From: Zasmidium citrigriseum
Taxonomy: Eukaryota; Ascomycota; Dothideomycetes; Mycosphaerellales; Mycosphaerellaceae
Length of the DNA stretch: 64,000 nt
NCBI GenBank assembly: GCA_002786025.1
Contig: NHNW01000040.1
Span: 124,001 to 188,000, forward strand
Reading direction: 5' to 3'
How positions within the stretch are numbered: position 1 is the stretch's first letter; every line of letters starts with the position of its first letter. The position numbers were made by a program, and so were the translations under genes. The notes beneath the pieces were generated by a model. It ran no database searches and was not told where the DNA came from. It saw only the letters and a list, made by a program, of their open reading frames with translations. Below, one piece after another: positions 10,992-23,210 of the stretch.

Positions 10992-13772
10992 GGCACGGCT
11001 TGTGGCCACGTCGAGTGATGTTCAAACAAGCAAGGCCTTTCAAAGCGTAAATGGGGATTGCCGCACAACATCGAAAAGTCAGAAGAGGGATGCACAAGGG
11101 ACGTTCGCTCGCGTCCGGGTCACACATGGCTCGAAGCTCACCTAGCGAACGACTTGCCGGGTCCTGCATGACGAAAGGCAGAAAGACGTATCGCTGCGAG
11201 AACGGTCCTCAAGCGTCAACCAGCGTCAACCATGTGAAATGCCGGAGGCGAGTTGGACGTTGTTGGAAAGAGGATGGTCATGATTTTCTCTGCAATTGAG
11301 ATTGTCACTGGCGCGGGAAAGCACACAAGTACCCTTGTGCTGTTTAACTGGCCGTCCTTCCCCTGGAGGTACCTCGCATGTTGCAAGAAGTACCACGAGT
11401 ACTCTGTTTCACCATGAACAGTTATGCTGCTATAGCTGTCGACCACAACTCGCACTTCCTGATTATTGGATCCTTTGTCGCTGCCAATGCGGAGTTTCGA
11501 ATACGAGGACTGGTATCCGGGGCACTGGCTTGCTGAGCACGAAATGCGTTCCTCGCATCTAATGAGAGACTCAATTCTTGCAGCCCTATTCGGCACACTA
11601 CCAGGCTACCAGCCGTCAAGATGGTCGTTGTTTTAATTTGCCACAATGGCAATTTGCTTATGGCATTACTACGGCGTTCCAGCACTCAGGAGACTTGACC
11701 AATGCGCAGAACGGCTGCACCATGAAAGTCGTAAAATAGCTGGAGTCGATTCTTTGTACGACAAAGATGCAGGAACGTACATTCGCAGCCGCCAGCCAAA
11801 GTCCAGAACACGCCTCCTCTTCCAGGTGTATGCGATTTGACGTAGAAGATGCGCGTCGCGCATAAATGGAAGGCGTCAAGCCTTTGATGAAGCGACCTCG
11901 TGCCACATTCCAAATTCACCAGATGATCACGCTTGCGTCCGATCTCCCGGGTTGTGCGCTAGCATGGTCAGGCTTGTGAAAACATGGGGTCGAAATGACT
12001 CGCAAATCGTATTGTGCAGGGCTAATCCCAATCGCTAGGCGAGCGTTTCGGCAATAAACAACGTCAAAATGAAGAAGAGACAGGGTCGTTGTTTAGCTGC
12101 GCTTGCACTGCAGCTTTCAACACCGCTAGAAGATAAATGAAGGGCTTCGTCAAGCCAACGCCGTGCGCTCTCACCAACAGTGCGTTCGTCGAAGTTCGGC
12201 TGCGGGCTTATGACAACGCCATCTCCGGACAGCCGCGTACCGCCGTTCGCTGTGCACAAATGCCTCGAGACCAATCAAGATCTGCTGGTCGTAGCCATTG
12301 GTCCGTTGGATTGATTGGCACGGCAAAAAGAGTGCGTAAACTGTGCCATCGCGATCGTGGCAAGCGTGCCGAGGCGGCTCTATTCATCTGGGGAGCCGCG
12401 AGCCATTTCCGTGCTATTTTCCCATGCACAGACATGAGGACATTCATATTTCATGATCAATACTATTGATTCACGAGCGACTTGCCAAACAGTCATCTGG
12501 AAACCCAGCAAGATTGAGAACTGGCATCAGCGGCCATCGAGGATTTCGTACCGACCCAATGGGACAATCGATTGAAATTGTTATTGGCCTCTCAGCGGGC
12601 TCGTCGTTGCTGGCATTTTGCGATATTACAGGCGGTGTGCAACGGGCTCGTGGCGCAAGTTCGGTCCATGGCCGTGTCAAATCCGACAAGCCTTACAGAG
12701 CGCCCGTTAGAGCCCATCGCGAACATGAACTTCATCGTCTTTATGCGGACGAAGTCGCAGGAGCACTGCTCCCTGCGTTTCCAGCGAAGACATGAGGTCG
12801 TTCGCTTGTGTCGTGATACTGTACACAAGCTACCAGTGCTCTGGGCGGAGATCTCTGTGCTCCGGCAGCGAGCAGCTCCGTGTCCAGAACACGAGATGTG
12901 TGTCGCTGTGGTGCTTTCGAGGTGATCTTCTCAGGCACGAAAGAAACAAAACCCGCCGCCGTTGCGTTGGCGCGTGCACCCCCAGAAACAGCTCCTTCCC
13001 CGCAAGATCTCCCCAGACCCACCTCTGGGGCTATACTGTTCCTGATCTAGCATCAAACACATCACCTCACGCCTCGATGCAGCTCTCCGTCTGTCCGGCG
13101 CAGCGATCTCTGAGAGCATGCTTCTTTGAAATGCTGGCAGACGACGTGAAATGCTCGCCATACCAGCTCAGTTCATCCTTTGAGATTGAATGCTGATATC
13201 GCACGCAATCCTCGATCCCATCTGACGATAGACGGGGCCTGGCAGGGCGGTATATCCGGCCACCCAGCCATCCGGAGAGCCGCTGGTCCTGACTGTGCGG
13301 GAGGATCCATCCAACCGCAGCAACGGGTGCGATGCGGAGAGTTGATCACCCCTGTTCTGGATAGCTCAAGGGCACCTGCACGCGGAGCAACGACATGGCG
13401 TCAGGCGACGCGTTACGAGACATGTTCTACAGAGCTGCACTCCACAGAAAGCTGCTGGCTTGGGCGATGGCGTCCTTGCGATCCTCCTATAGCGCAGCGC
13501 TCCAGGCTGGCCTAGGTTTATGGATCTTGACCTGCCTACCTGCTTTGGCGTGCGGCAACTGCTTGTGCGGAGCCGTGAAAGCGTAACGTCTGTGCTCCCA
13601 GGTCAAATAAGATGGCTTGCGTTCGCCCTTGCCCTTGCGGTGCTCCCTCGTCTCCACCACTGCTACCGTCCCCAGCTACTGCGTGTTGTTTCGGTGGATC
13701 GTATCTGTTGGCATCTTGCATTACGTCGATTGATTCAAAGCCAAGCATCTACTCTTCTCTGGCCGTAGCATA
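10992..13772. other. 2.8-kb gene-empty region
   Basis: No open frame here looks like a conserved protein, on either strand. There are many short frames, no obvious direct or inverted repeats, and no A/T-rich RIP-like blocks. It may be regulatory sequence for the flanking genes, a non-coding transcript locus, or a decayed element. Confidence 0.5.
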
Positions 13773-15173
13773 ATGAGCAGCAACAACGACAACCCAGTGG
13801 AGAAGGATTTCGAGAACGGTGAGCCGCCAGCTTCTGCCATTGCAAGCCGCAATGTGGATAGCATGGGAGAGTGCATCGGACTGACAACTTCCATCAGGCT
13901 ACCATCTCGATAACAACATGGACCCAGAAACCGCATTGAGGAAGATTCAGACCTCCGGGTCGCTCTCCATCAGCCCCGAGCTGTTCGAGAAGATCTATCT
14001 CTCGCCCCAGAACCGCGTTGCTGGTGACTTGCGAAAGACAGTAAGTTGAAAGGATAAACTCGCATGATGAGATATCAAAAAGGATCATGGCTGACCCTCG
14101 TGACTCCAGTTCGGTAACCCGACTCCCTTGTAAGTGCGCACAGCCTCCCACGGCGTGAAACAACTCCCCCTTTTGACTCCTTTGGACGTCTGTACCGTAC
14201 TCCGGGCTCTTATCGTATCTTTTGACGATGAGAGCAGCCCAATGGTGGCCAAGCCGATTCATTATATCCCCATACTTGCATTCAATATCCGTTGTAAGTC
14301 CAGGTTGCTAACGACTGCGAAAGGGCTCTTGGTGGTTTCCTGCTTTCCCTCACGCCTTTGTCCTGCGACTTGATGGGCTGGCGAGGAGCTGGCGGCAACG
14401 GAGCTGCATCCACTGGTGTCTACTTCTTCTTCGGCGGTCTTCTCATGGTCCTCGGCTCTCTGGGCGAGGTGAGTCCCGGTCAAGTGTTTATTATATTTCG
14501 CTAATTTGCTGACTTCGCTCCTAGTGGGTTCTTGGAAACACTTTCCCCTTCGTCGTCTTCGGAACCTTTGGCGCTTTCTGGCTCGCATACGCTGCTACGT
14601 AAGTTTATGCAGAGGCAGACGCCGACATTGCACGCCTCTGGACTTGTACTGACCTTCTGCTCTTCAATCTAGTCTCCAGCCATTCTACAACGCGTACGAG
14701 GCCTACAAAGACCCGACCAACCCACAATCGACCGGTCTTGAGACCCGTGGCTTCAACGCATCATTCGGTAAACACCTACCCTGAACTACCAGACCTGCAG
14801 CCCACCATGCTAACCACAACCCAACGCAGCCTTCTTCCTCGTCTTCATGGGCGTCCTATGCTTTCTCTACATGATTCTCGCCTTACGCACCAACCTCGTC
14901 TTCTTCCTCATCTTCCTCTTCCTCGTCCCCTCCTTCGCCCTCCTCGCCGCCGCTTTCTGGTACCAAGCCGAAGACTACGAGGGCAACGCCGAATACGCCA
15001 AGACCCTCGTCCTCGCCGCCGGTGCCTTAACGTTTATAGTCGACTTGCTGGGCTGGTACATCTTCATGGCCATCTTGTTGGCATCGCTCGACTTCCCATT
15101 CCAGCTGCCCGTTGTGGATCTTTCGCGCTGGGTCAAGGGCGGTTCGGATAAGAAGCCGAAGCATACTGAGTAG
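13773..15173 (+). CDS. GPR1/FUN34/YaaH family transporter (acetate/ammonium type)
   Basis: Seven exons (13773-13818, 13898-14040, 14110-14129, 14324-14468, 14525-14598, 14673-14767, 14830-15173) give 288 residues, the normal family length. The family signature near the first helix, FGNPTPLALGGFLLSLTP, matches the NPxPLGL motif of Ato1/AcpA acetate transporters. Six hydrophobic segments follow, and the tail ends in a lysine-rich stretch. Exon 3 is only 20 nt and codes for the signature's first half; intron 3 (14130-14323) is unusually long at 194 nt. Family members move acetate/acetic acid or influence ammonia export. Convergent with the S33 peptidase gene (15518). Confidence 0.92.
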
Positions 15174-15517
15174 AGTGTGTTAGGGGAATTGCGAGGAAAT
15201 GTGTGATTGATTTATGAGTGCCACGTGTGATGAATCGTGGTGGCAGGTTGTATTTAATGTCAATATGAAAGTCATAGCTTCACTCTGGGGTCCTTTGCCA
15301 ATGTCGTCTTGTCCTCTTTCGCAAATTGGGATTGCTAACGCGGCTGGTATTGGGATAGAGTCGGGATGAATAATGTCGAGGAGGACGTATGCGGGTGAGA
15401 AGGAGGACATGTTACATTCTTGATCGATTACTCTCCCTTCGTAGCTCGCCGTTCTCTCGACGTCTCCGTGTCCTTCCAAGCCATTCAGACTCGCTCCATA
15501 GATACATTCCAGCGTTT

Positions 15518-17827
15518 TTACATGCCCAAAGGACGTGGTATCTTCCAATCCCAATCTCTCGCAAGCTCCAGCTGCGCAAGGTGGATCTGTTCATCCTCAG
15601 GATCCTCGAAAGCCTTCTGGGCAGTGGTCTTGCCGTCTTCTTCTGGCTTGATGAAGTAGGGCTCATCCACCTCACATTTCATGTTGGAGTCCGGCAACTT
15701 GCCCTCATAGAGGAACTCTCTTACTCTCTTGGCAAGACAAGTCGACGCGACGGCCACCGAACAGTGACCATATCCCTCCACCTCCACGAGTCGAGATCCT
15801 TCAAAGGCCCTGTTTGCCACTTTGGCAGAGACAAGAGGGCAGATTGGATCGTACGTGGTCGATAGGATCAGTAATGGATGGGCTGTCTCAACGCCTTCCT
15901 CTTGTGTGAAGTTGTGCGTCCTTGGAACTGCCCATTGTTGTCGGACGTACGCATCTCCATTTTCGGTGGGACCGAAGAGACTTTGGTTGAACTTTGCAAC
16001 GATATCGTCGAGGAGTGCTCGTCGAGATTGGGGCCAATAGTCAGGCCCTGACATCCCGTCATTCGCTGTGACGAAAGTGTTGCCTTCGCCTTCCAGATCC
16101 CAGCCTGGTCGTGCATAGGCGAGCCAGGCTTCCGTAGCGTTGCCTTTCAGCAGCTTGGCAAGATTGTCGGCCAGGGAGTACCAAGCCGCTGGTTTGTACA
16201 TTGCAGGGAAGATGCCGTTGTAGAACAGCTTCGGATAATCCAGCAGTCCGTAGAGTGTACTGTTGACGTAGACGCTAATAGGCTGCTCCTTGAGTTCTTC
16301 TGCAAAGTCAAATACAAGCTTGTGCAGTTTCTTTGGAGAGTCAGCTAGCGAAGAGAGGCTGCAGTTCTTGCCGGCCTTGATGCACTCATCAAAGAAGCCC
16401 TCAAGGACGTCCTCGGTGCTTGTGAATTGCTCGGTGTCGAGAAAGTCTCCATACCAAATGAAGTTGTTGGCAACGCCATCAATGATCACACGCTTGGATC
16501 GATCGGGGAAAAGGCTTGCATAGGTCTGGCCAAGGATAGTTCCGTAGCTGAGAGAAGATATCAGTCATCATAACTCTGACGACTCTTAAGATAAATGAAT
16601 GAATCCAAATAGGGAGACACTTACCTGAAACCCCAATAGACCATATCCTCTTGCCCGACAGCGTCCCTGACAAGAATCGTTAGCCAATCAGTTCCTGCAT
16701 CGACCAAAAGCTTTGTCAATCTCCCGATTGTCGCCCAAATCTCAAGGCACCTGCAGAAGTGGCAAGGCAATGCACGGCCTTTGTGGCTGAGAGAATTGGC
16801 ATTTCAGGGCCACTTACAGAATGCTGTTCATATCGGCTGCGGTTTGCGGTGTGTTGATATAAGCACCGTATTCACCCATGGTATCGGCACAAGCTTTCAC
16901 GAAGTTCTGAGCCCATGCGTAAACCTACAGAAGATGAGATGTCAGTGGGTGTTGCAATCCCAGGTTTCCAAGTGAGACACCTCGCCTGTGAAAAGGCCTT
17001 TCAGGTATCACAGACCAATCATTTCCCGCGAGACAGAAACTTGCTCGTTCGACACTCCTTTGGCGCAGTCGTTCGAGACGAGAGGAGCTGTCATCGACTC
17101 CGGTGATAGCCTTGCGAGGCAATCCTCGACTTTGTCGCCGAGGACCAAAACTTCAACAAACTCTTCGAGAGCGTGTATCAACTTGGGGGTCCGGACAGAG
17201 CTGATCTCCTAGCTAGAGCGGAGGAAGAAGAAAGGGCGATATTACCTCTGGACTGTCGTGCACTAGCTCCGTATCTCTAACGTCTGCAAGCTTTTGAGAC
17301 TCCTTGGTAGGGTAACACGAGGCGGTTGGGGTAGAACTGTTTATCCCACGAGGGTCGAAGGATAAGAGGTGAAAGCCGTCACCCACGATATCGGACAGCT
17401 GCTTTCCTTTCCTGAAGATGAATTCGATCCCGCTGCCACCTGGACCGCCCGGGTTGAGTAGCAAATTCTCGGTGGCATTTTCACTTCCTCGAAGTCGTAT
17501 CATCGGGATGAAGAACGTCTTGTTGCCGGAGTTCTCAACGTCGAATTGATCCATGGGCACAGTAATGTTGGAGCACTCCACCGGACGACCGCTGACATCA
17601 CCACACGGCTGCCATGATATTTTCTCTCCTTTGTAACGGACTCCAGCCTGTACATGGGGACCGCAAGGTGCACCACTAGGTCGCCATTCGGCGAGAAACC
17701 AACGTGAGGCCACCAGACAGAGCGCCAGGAAGCTGATCACCGTGAGGAAGGCATTGGAGTGGACGGCTTTTCGGCTTTGTGGTCTTGTCGCCAGAGGCCC
17801 GGCATCAAGGGCTATTCCTTTCGACAT
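15518..17827 (-). CDS. S33 family peptidase (tripeptidyl aminopeptidase-like alpha/beta hydrolase)
   Basis: Four exons (17246-17827, 16818-16924, 16625-16666, 15518-16547), 586 residues. Seen: a single N-terminal hydrophobic segment (about residues 27-46) that acts as membrane anchor or signal; the oxyanion motif NPGGPGGSG; the nucleophile elbow GFSYGT, completed across the last intron; the acid in STTYDPICP; and the catalytic His in GYGHCS, followed by the C-terminal TAP-like domain. Many Asn-x-Ser/Thr sites fit a secreted or lumenal enzyme that removes peptides from N-termini. Introns 1 (321 nt) and 2 (151 nt) are long for this genome. Divergent from the glutathione transferase gene. Confidence 0.9.
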
Positions 17828-18172
17828 GGCGCTCTCTCCTCAAAACAACACAATGATGGATTGATGAGATGAGATGTTGTCGCTAAGGTGGAGTTGAGGT
17901 GGCGGGGGATCCAATGCCAAGACGCAGCGGCTCCTCCTTCTATCCCCTGGTGGAGTCTGTGCTCCCAGGGCTTGTACATTACATACACTCTTCGTAATCA
18001 CACCTATCCGGTCTGCTACTTCCTATATCATCGTCACGTCGACTGACTTCAGAGCATCGATCGTTCGGACGACAGGAGCTTGAAGCTGTCCGACATGCTC
18101 TCCAATGCCCCACCAAGCGGACGTCATGATGGTCTGGAAGCCATCCGCCGTGCCAACTATAATGGCTGAGAG

Positions 18173-18178
18173 AATATA
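18173..18178 (+). promoter_or_regulatory. TATA-like box of the GST gene
   Basis: TATAAG, 65-70 bp upstream of the ATG at 18243, in the 415-bp divergent region shared with the S33 peptidase gene. Confidence 0.45.
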
Positions 18179-18242
18179 AGAGGCACCGTCTCAAGGTGCC
18201 CTGAGGCTTACCAAGAAAGAAACACTCTATACCAGTGACAAT

Positions 18243-18939
18243 ATGGCCAAGATCAAGCTTCACTTCCTGCAAGCCTCGCGATGTATCCGATCAGCCTGGC
18301 AACTGCAAGAGCTTGGATTGGACTACGATGTCAAGTTTTCACCACGAGAGAATGGAGTGGCCCCGGCTGCGTTCAAGAAAGAAGCGGGTGCTCTGGGCAA
18401 GTTCCCAACACTTGAAGATGACGGAGTCGTCTTCTATGAGAGTGGAAACATCTGCGAGTGCGTGGATCATGGGAAATGAGACACGAAAGAAAGCGCCTGA
18501 CAAGAGCAGATATCTATGCGACAAATACGACACTGAGCACCGCTTGCTCCCAGCCGTAGGCGATCCAGCTCGCTACAAGGTCCTCCAGTGGGTTCATGCC
18601 TCCGAGGCTACCTTTCTACTCCACGGTCTCGCAGTCCTGTACGCCAAATGGAATCAGAAAGACGGCGATGTCCAGAAGACCATTGAGGGTCTCAGCAAGA
18701 ACGCGATCAACGACCTGAATTATCTCGAGGGCGAACTCCAAAAGAGCAACGGGAAATTCTTGATGGGAGACAAAGTGACGGCTGCCGATATCATGATGCA
18801 CTTCTCTGCTCGCTTCATGATAGTCAGAGAACTGGGCACTATGGGCAAGAAGTGGCCGAAAATCGAGGAGTGGTTGGACAACTGCGAGGCTACGCAGTCA
18901 TACAAAGACGCCGTTGAAAAGACAGGGCACAAGTTGTAA
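18243..18939 (+). CDS. Glutathione S-transferase, Gtt1-like
   Basis: Two exons (18243-18457, 18510-18939), 214 residues. The N-terminal thioredoxin-fold domain has LHFLQASRCIRSAWQL, with Ser/Arg at the site where Gtt1-type enzymes bind glutathione, a KFPTL cis-Pro turn, and ESGNICEYL, whose Glu-Ser pair binds the gamma-glutamyl group. The C-terminal helical domain contains a GDKVTAADIMM N-capping box. The intron donor is a weak gtgcgtgg, which splits the codon between CE and YL; unspliced RNA would stop within seven codons. The enzyme is cytosolic and may detoxify electrophiles; next to a prenyltransferase it could also act in a pathway. Confidence 0.9.
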
Positions 18940-19293
18940 CAGCCGTAAAGCACGAGGACGATTGGCTCACATCGCCATCGCAGTATCGAGACACAGAGGA
19001 TTCGCCCTCGCCTTCGCCTTCACTCCTCATTGCACAATTTCAGCGCCCTATGTCGGATCTGAGTGCAGAGGATTTGCTTGTTGCTTGGCTTTGCCTCTCG
19101 CGGGCTTTTCAGCCGCAGGAGTCTACATGAAATCCTCTGAGTCGCTCGACTTGCATGGTGACTGCACGTGTAAGTCAGTGAATGTTCATACTCCCCATGC
19201 TCACTCAACTTGAGCGCTCAGCTAACATAGACATTCCCACTACTTTGGACCGGTGACGCTTCAGGAGCACCTCCGACCCAGGTCGTTCTCAAT

Positions 19294-20664
19294 ATGTCTT
19301 CCTTTGAAGGCAATGGCAACACCGAGCTTGATCCGGAAAAGGCAGACAATCCATCGATCTCAGAACAGCAGCAGCAAGACACGAGCACGCAATACTGGAC
19401 GTCGACCACCGGACACCACATCGAGAGATTGCTTGCTTTTGCTGGATATCCAGTTGCAACGGCCAGGCTCTACCTCGAGTTTTACAACAATACGCTATGC
19501 CCCCTCATGGGACCAGCCCCAGTCAAAGCCTCCACGCAAGGAAGGAGGAGCTGTCTCACTACCGATGGAACGCCAATTGAGTACAGCCTCAGCTTCGAAG
19601 GCAGCACTGCAGCCCCCACAGTGCGCCTCTCACTGGAGCCGGATGCAACATCCGCTGATCTGTTGAGTACACGAAGAGGAAGAGATCTGGCTGAGATGCT
19701 CTCAACTCGCCACAAATGGAAAGCTGTAGAGGTCAACAGATGGGCGACTGAGCTGCTCAGGCTCTTCCAGCTTCCAGCCCTGTCTACCATCGAATCCGAA
19801 GATCTGGTGGCCAAAGTCGGACACAGGTCGCAATTGACGTTTGGCTTCGACCTGGCCAGGGACGTCGATCAAATGAACGCCAAGATATACTTCAATCCGT
19901 GTATGAAAGCCGCTCTCACCGGTCGAACTCGCTGGCAAGTTGTCGATCAGGCCATTTGCCAAGTCGCCGAGGCTGATGGGAACATCGGTCTTCAGACAAG
20001 CATTCTAGGTCAATTGTCTTTGCTTCGAGACCACATCGAGGCATACCCAAGCGAGGTACAAGACAGCGTCCGGTACCTCTCGATGGATCTTGCCAGACCC
20101 AGCGATTCGAGAGTCAAAGTGTATGTCCGCTGTCCAGCGCAGGACTTTGATGGCGTCTGGGACTTCCTGACCATGAAGGGTACGATCGCCTTTTCCGACG
20201 ACCACAGACTTGCCATCCAGGACTTGTATGGCTTCGTCCGAGGAGGACCTGTTGGTTGGGCATCCGCTAATGGAACTGACGAGAGGAAAGAGACTTCCAC
20301 TTCGGCTTCAGACTTCATGCAATCGGCCTTACACAACGCTGCCTTCAAGAAAGTCAACATCTGCTACTTCGTTCTGAAGCACGGCAATCCCACTCCTACC
20401 TCCAAGCTGTTCATCCGCGTGCAGCAGCCGTTCGTGGACTCGGACGCCACTGTTGCACGCGGTCTGGAGGCTTGGTTCAAGCGTTGGAACTGGCTCAGTC
20501 ACAACGGAAGTCGGGACTATGTTGGGCTTCTCAGAGACATGATTCCACATCGTGATCTCGAGGCTGTTACTGGACTGCATTCATGGATCGCCGTATCGGT
20601 CAAGAGTGGGAAGCTGACAGTTGAGTCTTATTTGACCCCCGAGCTGTATAAGCAGCTGGAGTAA
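19294..20664 (+). CDS. DMATS-type aromatic prenyltransferase
   Basis: Single exon, 456 residues, the usual size of fungal dimethylallyl-tryptophan-synthase family enzymes. Seen: W-x4-TG near residue 34 followed by LLAFAGYPVATARLYLEFY; DGTPIEYSLSFEG, whose Glu is the conserved residue that contacts the aromatic nucleophile; the diphosphate-binding K-x-Y motifs KIYFNP and RVKVYVRCP; and a C-terminal ESYLTPELY. These enzymes attach a C5 (or longer) prenyl group to indole or other aromatic rings in secondary metabolism. The substrate cannot be told. No PKS, NRPS or terpene cyclase is in the window; GST is immediately upstream and a germin-like cupin follows. Confidence 0.9.
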   Translation: MSSFEGNGNTELDPEKADNPSISEQQQQDTSTQYWTSTTGHHIERLLAFAGYPVATARLYLEFYNNTLCPLMGPAPVKASTQGRRSCLTTDGTPIEYSLSFEGSTAAPTVRLSLEPDATSADLLSTRRGRDLAEMLSTRHKWKAVEVNRWATELLRLFQLPALSTIESEDLVAKVGHRSQLTFGFDLARDVDQMNAKIYFNPCMKAALTGRTRWQVVDQAICQVAEADGNIGLQTSILGQLSLLRDHIEAYPSEVQDSVRYLSMDLARPSDSRVKVYVRCPAQDFDGVWDFLTMKGTIAFSDDHRLAIQDLYGFVRGGPVGWASANGTDERKETSTSASDFMQSALHNAAFKKVNICYFVLKHGNPTPTSKLFIRVQQPFVDSDATVARGLEAWFKRWNWLSHNGSRDYVGLLRDMIPHRDLEAVTGLHSWIAVSVKSGKLTVESYLTPELYKQLE

Positions 20665-21890
20665 TGAGGACGTTCTCGCCTTCTGTGGCACGCCTTGAGG
20701 TACTGCTCGCTTCATTTGGAAGTTTGTCGGCGAGAGGTGGTCAGGGGAGGCTATTGTCATGTCACCATCGCCGTCGCCACGTTATTTCCACATGGTCAAT
20801 CGACCGACCGACTGCAGCTGCACCGAGCGAACGCATCCGACAGCCGACTTGGTTGTCAGCTCTGTACTCCCACAAACTTCCCGTTGTCTGAACAAGGACA
20901 TTTGGAGCGCCACGTGCAGGACGCCTGTGATGACTCTATGTTGGATCTAAGCTTCAATTAAGTCGCCCGCAGGATCATCAAGCCTATCAGCCTCGCAAAC
21001 CCCAAGGGCTCTCGCCATCCGTGGGAAGCACAAGCATGGAACCAGACTCGAAGTCGAAGTATTTTCCGGAGTTGGTGAAGATCACAAATCACGTGGCGAG
21101 TGCTGCGGCTGAAAGGCTAAATTTAGGTACCTTTGATGGACGGCTATGCCATCTTTGCTTTCTACCTATTCGCGTTATTTCGCGTTGTCGATTGCATGGA
21201 CCAGACTGCCCATCATGGAGCAACACCACGAAGTTGGTGTCGTTTTGGACCACGGACGAAGGCCTTCGGACTACGAGCGAAAGGAACGATGCCTTCGACT
21301 TCCATCAGCCGTCTGCTGCAATCTACACATGGTGTGTCAGACTGTTGTACAACATTCGAAGATTACCAAGGTGGCACGCCTTGTACTCTTGCACACGACA
21401 AGCATCTCTAGTGGAGTGCATGACGCTTGACCTCCAAACCCATGAACCTGTTCAACCTACATGCAGCCCGGCTCGGTTGGAAGCTCAGCACAGGGCTGAG
21501 AAGCCGACAGTTGAAGGATCACGGACAGGCCTCCAGCCTTCCTATTTCTGCATAGTACGCTTATTTGGGTCTTACTTCGCCCGCCTCCTGCATGAACCAC
21601 GCAGACCGAAATGAGTCTGGCTGTGTTGGTGCTTTTGGAATTGACGTTCTGCTTTGGCGACACTACCGTCCTTACTGACTTGCGGTGCGCAGCATACTAA
21701 TCAACTGTTGTAGTAACACAGTCCGTTCGGAGACCTTGTATAAGAAGGCGGGCTTCGTCGTTGAGGTCAGTATCATCATCAGCATCGCAACCACTCCAGC
21801 AATCTCGAAGGCTTGAACAAGTTTCCTTTGTAACAGCCAGTCATTCCAATCTTCATGAGGATCTGGACAACAACCTCTCCATCCATCACA
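20665..21890. other. Intergenic, no gene seen
   Basis: About 1.2 kb between the prenyltransferase and the cupin. Short open frames only; I see no family resemblance, repeat or RNA gene. Confidence 0.5.
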
Positions 21891-22649
21891 ATGCATTACC
21901 AAAGCTACCTCACCACCCTCGCCCTCGCCGGCGCAGCCATGGCCGCCCCAGCACCTCAAGGCCCATACCATTCCGGAGACAACTCCTACACCAACTCCAG
22001 CAGCAGCTCAACATCGACCCCACCCTCCGCCAACAACATCCCCCTAATCCAATCCCTCGAACTGGCCCCAACAGCCGTCGACCGCATCGCGCTCCTCTCC
22101 GCCGCAGACTTCAAATACGACTTCAACAGCCCTCCCTCTTCCGCAGTCACGACCGGCAAAGGCGGACACACCGTCCGCGCCGACCGCAAAGTCTTCCCGG
22201 CTCTGATCGGAACCGGCGTCTCCATGACGGTCGGCTTCATCGGCCCTTGCGGTTTCAACACGCCCCATGTCCACCCTCGTAGCTCGGAGATCAACATCAT
22301 CGTCGAGGGACGACTGGGCACGGAATTCGCTGCTGAGAACGGAGCAAAGCCGATCCAGAATACGCTGGAGAAGTTTCAGATGACCGTCTTCCCCCAAGGA
22401 GCGCTCCACACGGAGTTTAACCCTGATTGCACGGACGCTGTCTTCGTTGCGGGTTTCGCCAGTGAAGATCCTGGAGTTCAACAGGCGGCGCAGACGTTGT
22501 TCAGCCTTGATCCGGACCTTGTCAAGGCGGATTTGGGGCTTGAGGCGATCAATGGACAGGATATTGAGGCGTTCCGCAAGATGATCCCTGCGAATGTTGC
22601 TTTGGGAGTGGAACAGTGTTTGAAGAAGTGTGGCATTCCGAAGAGGTAG
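21891..22649 (+). CDS. Secreted germin/spherulin-like cupin protein
   Basis: Single exon, 252 residues from ATG 21891. A signal peptide is clear (about residues 1-19, ending AMAAPAP), followed by a Ser/Asn-rich linker. The bicupin-type metal site is present: PHVHPRSSEINIIVEG supplies two His and one Glu, and FPQGALHTEFN supplies the third His. Spherulin-1-like and germin-like proteins are extracellular; activities reported in the family include oxalate oxidase and superoxide dismutase, but none can be assigned here. An upstream in-frame ATG-containing extension (from 21855) would hide the signal peptide and was not used. Confidence 0.88.
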   Translation: MHYQSYLTTLALAGAAMAAPAPQGPYHSGDNSYTNSSSSSTSTPPSANNIPLIQSLELAPTAVDRIALLSAADFKYDFNSPPSSAVTTGKGGHTVRADRKVFPALIGTGVSMTVGFIGPCGFNTPHVHPRSSEINIIVEGRLGTEFAAENGAKPIQNTLEKFQMTVFPQGALHTEFNPDCTDAVFVAGFASEDPGVQQAAQTLFSLDPDLVKADLGLEAINGQDIEAFRKMIPANVALGVEQCLKKCGIPKR

Positions 22650-23210
22650 AGAATTGGAGAGTGGAAAGTTGTTGGTGTTTGGGGGTGATGTATATAGATA
22701 GAAGATACCGGGTATATTCTAAATTGTGAAAGTTGCACTGTCTGCTCTTATCGATCAACTGGCATGACTATGCCAATGAGTCTGGCTATGAGGCACTTCT
22801 ATTGGGCAACGATTTTGAGATCTATTCGACCAACCAATCCTGAATTTATCTATCAGTTGAGGCCTCAGGCACTTTCACTCGCAAGGCCTTGGCATCGTAT
22901 GCAGACATCAACTAGCGCATTTGCTAGCTACACCAATCACAGACCTGAGAGAAAGCATCGACCTCTCTTTCACCTCCACCCCTGTCGTCCTCCCGCCAGA
23001 AACATCCCTTAGCGCTTTCCTCCTCACAACCAATCAGCTGCTCCTTCCCTTCCCAGCTAACCCTGCCCCACCAACGCTCGTGCTCCCCGCCAAACTTGAA
23101 AGTCCGACTGACGTCTTCAGACCTGTCACGCTCAACATAAAACCACACTTGTCCTCCAGTTCCAACATCACAACACTCAAATAAGCTAAAGAGCCGAACG
23201 ATTATCCAAG
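22650..23210. other. Intergenic, ACBP promoter region
   Basis: Nothing convincing beyond short frames; the 5' UTR and promoter of the acyl-CoA-binding protein gene must lie here. Confidence 0.5.

Noticed and set aside
15518..22649. Full secondary-metabolite cluster
   Set aside because: No PKS, NRPS, terpene cyclase or cluster regulator adjacent; only a possible small accessory locus remains as a finding.
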